In this document: positions 1 through 3,674 of the stretch, piece by piece
Position numbering within the stretch: position 1 is the first letter of the stretch
Layout: every line of letters begins with the position of its first letter
Assembly: GCA_900765125.1 (NCBI GenBank)
Contig: CAAFQL010000134.1
Span: 1 to 5,007, forward strand
Source: Oscillospiraceae bacterium
GTDB taxonomy: Bacteria; Bacillota; Clostridia; Oscillospirales; Ruminococcaceae
Direction: 5' to 3'
DNA: 5,007 bases
The notes under the pieces: model-generated
Databases searched by the model: none
Told to the model about the DNA's origin: nothing
The model's input: the letters and a program-made list of their open reading frames with translations, nothing else
Position numbers and translations under genes: made by a program

Positions 1-788
1 GTCAGTTGTTTATGCAGTATGTCCGTGCCCTTAAAGAAAGCAGATGCAGATATTTTCTATACGAAAATAATTACAGCATACATAAGAATATCAAAGCATT
101 TATTTCTGATCAGCTTGGCGTTGAGCCTATTATGATAAATTCCGCACTTGTATCTGCACAGCAAAGAAGGCGATGTTACTGGACAAATATCCCGAATGTC
201 ACACAACCTGAAGATAAAGGAATTCTTCTTGCAGATGTACTTCAAAACGGTATTTCATGGCAGGATAAGAGTTACTGCATGACTTCTACATACAACGGAG
301 CAACATTCTCAAATACTGTAATTAGGAAACAGCGAACTATGATTGCTGAGCCTGTCATTTTACAGCGAGGGCATGGTTTTAATAAGGGCGGTATCAAATC
401 CGGAAAAGCGCCTACGATTACTGCGAATGGGTGCTGGCAGGAAAATAATAAAGTTGTTAAACCTGTGCGAATTGGACAGATAGGCAAAGGTGGTCAAGGT
501 CAGCGTATTTACTCTATTTCTGGAAAATCGGTTGCACTCTCTGCAAATGGCGGCGGTCAAGGTGCAAAAACAGGTCTTTATAAGATTGACTTGCCCGACG
601 GTGATTATATAATACGAAAACTTACGCCCATTGAAGCAGAGCGTTTACAGACTTTGCCTGATAATTACACAGCAGGAATCAGCAATACACAGCGGTATAA
701 GTGTATTGGCAACGGCTGGACAGTGGATGTTATTTCACATATTTTATCTGGCTTAAATAAAATCCCCCGCATCGGAGGAAGCCGATAG
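1..788 (+). CDS. C5-cytosine DNA methyltransferase, C-terminal part (5' end outside window)
   Basis: This enzyme would transfer a methyl group from S-adenosylmethionine to carbon 5 of cytosine in DNA. The reading frame is open from the first base, so the gene starts upstream; no start is claimed. Counting the TTG codon at base 6 as residue 1, the visible family motifs are ENN at 20-22 (motif VI, usually ENV, with the catalytic Glu), Q52-x-R54-x-R56 (motif VIII), RKLTPIEAERLQTLP at 204-218 (motif IX) and GNGWTVDVI at 235-243 (motif X). The SAM-binding FxGxG and the catalytic PCQ motifs must lie upstream. Residues of about 80-200 form the target-recognition region and hold two similar Gly-rich halves, each ending in a T/S-A-NG core. 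In phages such enzymes usually protect DNA from host restriction; no partner endonuclease is visible. The stop codon lies within a strong hairpin. Family call is firm; the target sequence cannot be read. Confidence 0.93.
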   Translation, partial: QLFMQYVRALKESRCRYFLYENNYSIHKNIKAFISDQLGVEPIMINSALVSAQQRRRCYWTNIPNVTQPEDKGILLADVLQNGISWQDKSYCMTSTYNGATFSNTVIRKQRTMIAEPVILQRGHGFNKGGIKSGKAPTITANGCWQENNKVVKPVRIGQIGKGGQGQRIYSISGKSVALSANGGGQGAKTGLYKIDLPDGDYIIRKLTPIEAERLQTLPDNYTAGISNTQRYKCIGNGWTVDVISHILSGLNKIPRIGGSR

Positions 789-795
789 CGAGGGA
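763..795. terminator. GC-rich hairpin spanning the methyltransferase stop codon
   Basis: The left arm TCCCCCGCATCGG (763-775) pairs with the right arm CCGATAGCGAGGGA (782-795) around the loop AGGAAG. Twelve base pairs form, with one bulged A (787) and one C-A mismatch (767/791). The TAG stop (786-788) is in the stem. On the + strand no T-run follows, so it is not a classical terminator for the methyltransferase. Read on the minus strand the hairpin is followed by TTTTATTTAAG, which does resemble an intrinsic terminator. It may end antisense transcripts, stabilise the 3' end of the upstream message, or mark a module edge. The fold is clear; the role is inferred. Confidence 0.5.
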
Positions 796-832
796 CTAAG
801 AAAAATATTTACAAGCTTATTTTAACATAAGT

Positions 833-840
833 AGAAAGGA
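833..840 (+). promoter_or_regulatory. Ribosome binding site with long spacing to a GTG start
   Basis: AGAAAGGA lies 11 bases before the GTG at 852, longer than the usual 6 to 9. An in-frame TAA at 828-830 rules out any start further upstream, and no ATG or TTG occurs in frame between it and 852. The GTG is therefore the only standard start that keeps the SGGKDS nucleotide-binding loop near the N-terminus. An ATG directly after the site (841) opens only a four-codon frame (ATG TCA AGT ACG TGA) that overlaps the GTG. Confidence 0.6.
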
Positions 841-851
841 ATGTCAAGTAC

Positions 852-1664
852 GTGACGATACAATCTTGGAGCGGTGGAAAAGACAGCACGGCAAGCATCA
901 TATTAGAACATATGCACGGACTTCCAAAATCCAGAATTGTATTTGTGGAGGTTATGTTTGACCATAAGAGAAATATTTCAGGGGAACTACCAGAACATAT
1001 TGATTTTGTGAAAAACATTGCAATTCCTAAGTTTGAGAGTTGGGGCTATGTAGTAGATGTAATTCATAGTGAAAGTGATTATTTTCAAGAATTTTATCAC
1101 GTAATTTCAAAGTCGAAAATACCAGAACGTAACGGAAAATACAGTGGATTTTTTCTTGGCGGTATGTGTGCTGGAAATGATAGGTTAAAAATGCGACCAT
1201 TGCATAAATATCATGCACAGTTTACGAATGCCACATACATAGTTGGAATTGCCGCTGATGAATCTGAGAGATTGCAACGACTAAAATCCGGTAAACGCTC
1301 TTTGCTTGCTGAATATGGCTATACTGAGCAGATGGCATACGATTTATGCAAAGAACATGATCTTTTGTCTCCAACTTATAAAAACAGGAATCGTGGTGGC
1401 TGCTGGTTTTGCCCGAATCAGAATATTGAGCAGTTTGCAATACTGAAAGCGCAATATTATGATTTATGGTCAGAACTTAAAAAAATGTCAGAAGAGAAAA
1501 ATTTAGTATCAAAAGGTTTTAGATATGCAAAAACTTTTGAACAGGTTGAAAAAGAGGTAGACGCATATCTTTTAATACAGGATATGTGTGCGAATCAAAC
1601 GTCTTTTTTTGAGGAGGAAAGTCAAGCACATAGAAAAATAAAATATACGGAATTCAAGAGGTGA
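852..1664 (+). CDS. PAPS-reductase-family protein (phage type, SGGKDS loop)
   Basis: A 270-residue protein of the phosphoadenosine-phosphosulfate reductase / adenine-nucleotide alpha-hydrolase fold. SGGKDST at residues 7-13 is the PP-loop that binds the nucleotide phosphates, and GIAADESERL at 132-141 matches the family's G-I-x-x-x-E-S-x-R segment. Cysteines are at 106 (in GMCAGNDRLK), 166, 184 and 187 (CWFC) and 246; 106, 184 and 187 could hold a metal or Fe-S cluster. The C-terminal ECG(I/L)H active-site motif of sulfate-assimilating CysH is absent, so PAPS reduction to sulfite is unlikely. Members of this fold activate sulfate, thiolate tRNA or, as DndC, help insert sulfur into DNA. It sits between a DNA methyltransferase and replication genes, which favours a nucleic-acid role, but no desulfurase or DndD/E partner is visible. 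Its stop overlaps the next gene's ribosome site. Fold firm; substrate unknown. Confidence 0.85.
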   Translation: MTIQSWSGGKDSTASIILEHMHGLPKSRIVFVEVMFDHKRNISGELPEHIDFVKNIAIPKFESWGYVVDVIHSESDYFQEFYHVISKSKIPERNGKYSGFFLGGMCAGNDRLKMRPLHKYHAQFTNATYIVGIAADESERLQRLKSGKRSLLAEYGYTEQMAYDLCKEHDLLSPTYKNRNRGGCWFCPNQNIEQFAILKAQYYDLWSELKKMSEEKNLVSKGFRYAKTFEQVEKEVDAYLLIQDMCANQTSFFEEESQAHRKIKYTEFKR

Positions 1665-1668
1665 TTTT

Positions 1669-2295
1669 ATGGGAATACCGGTACTTATCATGGGAGAAAG
1701 CGGCAGCGGAAAAAGCACATCTCTTCGCAACTTTGAACCCGGTGAGATAGGCGTTTTTAATGTGGCAAGCAAGCCACTTCCCTTTCGGAAAAGACTGCCA
1801 TGTGCAGATGCGGCAGATTATCCGATGATCGTTAATACACTTAATCAGCATAATCTGAAAAGATATGCAATTGATGATAGTCAGTATCTTCTTGCATTTG
1901 AATTTTTCGACCATGCAAACGAAAAAGGATATGAGAAATTTACTAATATGGCGCTGAATTTCAGCAATCTAATAAGGTTTGTTCAGCTAAGTACACCGCC
2001 TGAGTGCATTGTATATTTTTTGCATCATATAGAGACGATATACGACAGCATGGGCAATAAGAAAATGAAAGCAAAAACCATTGGTAAAATGCTTGATGAA
2101 AAACTTACAGTCGAAGGCTTGTTTTCTATCGTTCTGCTATGTCAGTCAGACGATACTGGCAGACACTATTTTGTGACACAGGCAAATGGAAAATCTACCG
2201 CAAAATCTCCGATGGAAATGTTTCCGCCGGAGATCGACAATGATTTAAAACTGGTGGACAAGACCATCAGAGAATATTACAACATGGAGGGTTAA
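1669..2295 (+). CDS. P-loop ATPase, phage AAA_24 / Sak4-like recombinase type
   Basis: A 208-residue ATP-binding protein. The Walker A loop GESGSGKST lies at residues 9-17, almost at the N-terminus. RYAIDDSQYL at 65-74 is the likely Walker B strand (D69-D70), and LHHIE at 118-122 may be the sensor region. Length and layout match the small RecA-core ATPases that phages encode next to single-strand-binding proteins; the Sak4 group of these promotes single-strand annealing and homologous recombination. The ribosome site AGAGGTGA (1657-1664) includes the stop of the preceding gene, and the stop of this gene is 4 bases before the next start, so co-transcription and coupled translation are likely. 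The following DUF669 gene, with an SSB-like tail, supports a recombination or replication role. The ATPase call is firm; the recombinase assignment is inferred from size and context. Confidence 0.82.
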   Translation: MGIPVLIMGESGSGKSTSLRNFEPGEIGVFNVASKPLPFRKRLPCADAADYPMIVNTLNQHNLKRYAIDDSQYLLAFEFFDHANEKGYEKFTNMALNFSNLIRFVQLSTPPECIVYFLHHIETIYDSMGNKKMKAKTIGKMLDEKLTVEGLFSIVLLCQSDDTGRHYFVTQANGKSTAKSPMEMFPPEIDNDLKLVDKTIREYYNMEG

Positions 2296-2299
2296 ATTT

Positions 2300-3073
2300 A
2301 TGGCATTTTTACAAGGTGTTCAAGGAGCAAATGGTATCCAGGAGAAAACATACGGCGGCAGCAGTTTTGCACCACTTCCGGCAGATGGATATGTTTGCAG
2401 AATACTGGAAGTGAAAGTAGATCAGACGCAGAAAGGAAATACATATATTAAGCTTCGATTTGATGTAGCCGAGGGTGAACACGCAGGACATTTCCAGAAG
2501 CGTTTTAATGCTGATGCAAACAGTCAGTACGGTCAGAAATGGAAAGGAATTTACAAAATATTCCTTCCAATTTTCAATGGAGATAATGACAAGTATATGA
2601 ATGCGATCGCATTATACAAAGGTCAAATCAACACTATTGCACGGTCTAACAACATACAAGAACCTAATATCGAAGCAGGATATGACCCGGATATTTTCAA
2701 AGGTTGTACAGTAGGTATACTGTTTCGTGACGCAGAATACAACTGCAATAAATATACAGAACCTGCTTTTTTATGTGAAACGCAGAAAATCAGATCAGGA
2801 GATTATGAAGTGCCTGCTCCACGTATTCAGTCCGCTACAGCAGGAGCAGGATTTAATATACCATCACCTAATGGAAGCGTGTATGCTGCTGCTTCGTTTT
2901 CACAACCACAGCAACAGGCGTTTTCACAGCCTGCTCAGGCGTCTCCTTTTCAGCAGCCTGCTCCTGCATATGGAAACAATTATAACACTGCTCCGACAAA
3001 TACACAGCAGCCGGTATTGGGCGATCTCAGCGACTTTGAGGAAATTATCAGTAATGATAAAGTGCCGTTTTAA
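2300..3073 (+). CDS. DUF669 family protein, probable phage single-strand DNA-binding protein
   Basis: A 257-residue protein. Residues 1-172 form the conserved DUF669 part: a start typical of the family (MAFLQGVQGAN), the segment LPADGYVCRILEVKVDQTQ (26-44), KGNTYIKLRFDVAEGEHAG (45-63, beta-rich) and FKGCTVGILFRDAEY (133-147). Residues of about 178-240 are a disordered Pro/Gln/Ala-rich linker. The protein ends SDFEEIISNDKVPF: an acidic stretch and a final Pro-Phe, as in the DDDIPF tip that bacterial SSB uses to recruit replication and repair proteins. The domain plan (globular DNA-binding part, flexible linker, acidic Pro-Phe tip) therefore copies SSB. GGAGGG at 2286-2291 is 8 bases before the ATG and overlaps the end of the ATPase gene. 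DUF669 has no settled biochemical function that I know of; the SSB role is inferred from the tail and the ATPase neighbour. Confidence 0.83.
   Translation: MAFLQGVQGANGIQEKTYGGSSFAPLPADGYVCRILEVKVDQTQKGNTYIKLRFDVAEGEHAGHFQKRFNADANSQYGQKWKGIYKIFLPIFNGDNDKYMNAIALYKGQINTIARSNNIQEPNIEAGYDPDIFKGCTVGILFRDAEYNCNKYTEPAFLCETQKIRSGDYEVPAPRIQSATAGAGFNIPSPNGSVYAAASFSQPQQQAFSQPAQASPFQQPAPAYGNNYNTAPTNTQQPVLGDLSDFEEIISNDKVPF
2897..2967 (+). repeat. Degenerate repeats coding the Pro/Gln linker of the DUF669 protein
   Basis: Three imperfect units begin with TTTTCA at 2897, 2921 and 2947. The second and third share CAGCCTGCTC. They encode FSQPQQQA, FSQPAQASP and FQQPAPA. The pattern fits a disordered linker that grows or shrinks by slippage or unequal exchange; unlike the repeats in the next gene they all keep the same codon phase, so protein-level constraint explains them. 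Confidence 0.6.
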
Positions 3074-3090
3074 TTGTAAATATTTCATGA

Positions 3091-3114
3091 AACTTGAAGG
3101 AAATACTTCAAGTT
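3091..3114. promoter_or_regulatory. Perfect 9-bp inverted repeat between DUF669 and DUF6291 genes
   Basis: AACTTGAAG (3091-3099) and CTTCAAGTT (3106-3114) are exact inverse copies around the 6-base spacer GAAATA. No T-run follows (ATTCCTCC comes next), so a standard intrinsic terminator is unlikely. It lies in the 80-bp gap that is the longest in the window, 40 bases before the DUF6291 start. It could be an operator for a dimeric protein or an RNA hairpin that tunes expression between the two genes. Confidence 0.5.
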
Positions 3115-3117
3115 ATT

Positions 3118-3145
3118 CCTCCACGTGATCATTTGTAGAGGAGGT
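3118..3145 (+). promoter_or_regulatory. Strong ribosome site with a possible upstream masking strand
   Basis: GAGGAGGT (3138-3145), 8 bases before the ATG at 3154, is close to a perfect Shine-Dalgarno sequence and fixes that start. CCTCC at 3118-3122 is complementary to GGAGG at 3140-3144 and could pair with it across a 17-base loop, hiding the site in the message. The stem is only 5 bp and would open easily, so any control would be weak or need a helper. The complementarity is seen; the regulation is inferred. Confidence 0.4.
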
Positions 3146-3153
3146 AATAAAAA

Positions 3154-3663
3154 ATGACGGATAAAAAAAGTTTTATACTCTACATTGAAAGAAGAAAAGA
3201 AATAGAAATGCTCTCAAATGAACAATGCGGTATTTTGTTCAAAGCGATTTTTGAATATGCAGATACAGGGAATGTCATTGATATTGATGATTTAGCTGTT
3301 AAACTGATGTTCAGCGTTTTCAAGGCGCAGATAAACAGAGAAGCTGAGAAATGGGAAGAAGTTCGCAAACGACGTTCAGAAGCTGGTAAGAAGAGTGGTG
3401 AATCCAGAAGAAACAAATCTGAACAAAATCGAACAAAACGAACAAATGTTCATTTTGTTGAACAAGAGCAAACAAAACGAACTGTTAATGTAAATGTAAA
3501 TGATAATGTTACTGTATTATCATTATCTAAAGATAATGATAATATAAAACAGCAGGCATGCACCGCTCCAAAGGGAGCGGCACAGCCAGCTGGATTTGAT
3601 GAAGAGCTGTATAGAGAGATACCGCTTGAAGAAATCGACCCTGATCCTGATAACTGGGCATAG
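3154..3663 (+). CDS. DUF6291 family protein, probable phage replisome organiser
   Basis: A 169-residue protein. Residues 1-80 carry the DUF6291 domain: KKSFILYIERRKEIEMLSNE (4-23), CGILFKAIFEYADTG (25-39), and LMFSVFKAQINREAEKWEE (51-69), ending in the basic KRRSEAGKKSG (72-82). Residues of about 83-145 are a low-complexity polar linker (basic and Gln/Thr-rich, then NVNVNDNV at 112-119), followed by an acidic end FDEELYREIPLEEIDPDPDNWA. In phages of Clostridia such proteins sit just before the primase or helicase gene, where other phages have a DnaD-like organiser that loads the helicase; that role is inferred from position. The linker is coded by DNA with iteron-like repeats, an AT-rich block and a long palindrome, so this gene may contain the phage origin. 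The next gene starts 12 bases after its stop. Family call good; function uncertain. Confidence 0.78.
   Translation: MTDKKSFILYIERRKEIEMLSNEQCGILFKAIFEYADTGNVIDIDDLAVKLMFSVFKAQINREAEKWEEVRKRRSEAGKKSGESRRNKSEQNRTKRTNVHFVEQEQTKRTVNVNVNDNVTVLSLSKDNDNIKQQACTAPKGAAQPAGFDEELYREIPLEEIDPDPDNWA
3421..3483. repeat. Iteron-like repeats, consensus AACAAAAyGAAC, inside the DUF6291 gene
   Basis: AACAAAACGAAC occurs exactly at 3432-3443 and 3471-3482. A copy with one added base is at 3422-3434, and an inverted copy with one change (AACAAAATGAAC on the minus strand) is at 3448-3459. Forward and inverted copies together form an imperfect palindrome at 3432-3459 with 12 of 13 arm positions paired and a 2-base centre. 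The copies are read in two codon phases and both orientations, so protein sequence alone does not explain them. Such clusters are typical binding sites for a phage replication initiator. Confidence 0.6.
3484..3549. other. AT-rich block, candidate DNA-unwinding element
   Basis: Only 11 of these 66 bases are G or C by hand count (about 17%). It begins with near-tandem units TAATG, TAAATG, TAAATG, ATAATG, which encode the NVNVNDN stretch, and ends with a long palindrome (3515-3544). It lies directly after the iteron-like repeats, the usual order in phage and plasmid origins. Assignment as an unwinding element is inference from composition and position. Confidence 0.5.
3515..3544. repeat. Perfect palindrome, 14-bp arms with 2-bp centre
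   Basis: TATTATCATTATCT (3515-3528) is followed by AA and then its exact inverse complement AGATAATGATAATA (3531-3544). It falls within codons for VLSLSKDNDNI of the DUF6291 protein. A perfect 28-paired-base palindrome inside coding sequence is unlikely by chance even in AT-rich DNA. Without a following T-run it is not a terminator. It fits an origin structure or a binding site for a dimer. Confidence 0.7.
3563..3580 (+). other. GC-rich 7-bp hairpin in the DUF6291 coding region
   Basis: CCGCTCC (3563-3569) pairs perfectly with GGAGCGG (3574-3580) around the loop AAAG. The stem is 6/7 G+C and stands out next to the AT-rich block 14 bases upstream. CACAGCCAGC follows, so it is not an intrinsic terminator. 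It may be an extruded hairpin serving primosome assembly at an origin, or an RNA hairpin slowing ribosomes or polymerase; neither can be chosen from the sequence. Confidence 0.5.
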
Positions 3664-3674
3664 GCGGTGATAAA

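Noticed and set aside
57..560. Minus-strand frames opposite the methyltransferase
   Set aside because: The + strand shows methyltransferase motifs throughout; the opposite frames have no motif, start signal or domain.
808..830. Possible promoter beginning TTTACA in the gap before the PAPS-reductase-like gene
   Set aside because: No acceptable -10 box lies 16 to 18 bases downstream; the AT-rich gap alone is not evidence.
841..855. Four-codon frame ATG TCA AGT ACG TGA before the PAPS-reductase-like gene
   Set aside because: The ribosome site abuts its ATG with no spacing, so initiation there is unlikely; a leader-peptide role has no support.
852..1664. Sulfate-assimilation CysH
   Set aside because: The ECGxH active-site motif is missing and no other sulfur-assimilation gene is present.
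3091..3125. Intrinsic terminator after the DUF669 gene
   Set aside because: The stem is AT-rich and is followed by ATTCCTCC rather than a run of T.
2727..3128. 133-codon + strand frame overlapping the DUF669 gene
   Set aside because: It lies out of frame within a well-supported gene, starts with GTG without a ribosome site, has no recognisable domain, and its length follows from the low-complexity Pro/Gln codons.
3421..3550. CRISPR array
   Set aside because: Repeats are 12 bases, closely packed, partly inverted, and inside a coding region; no regular spacers occur.
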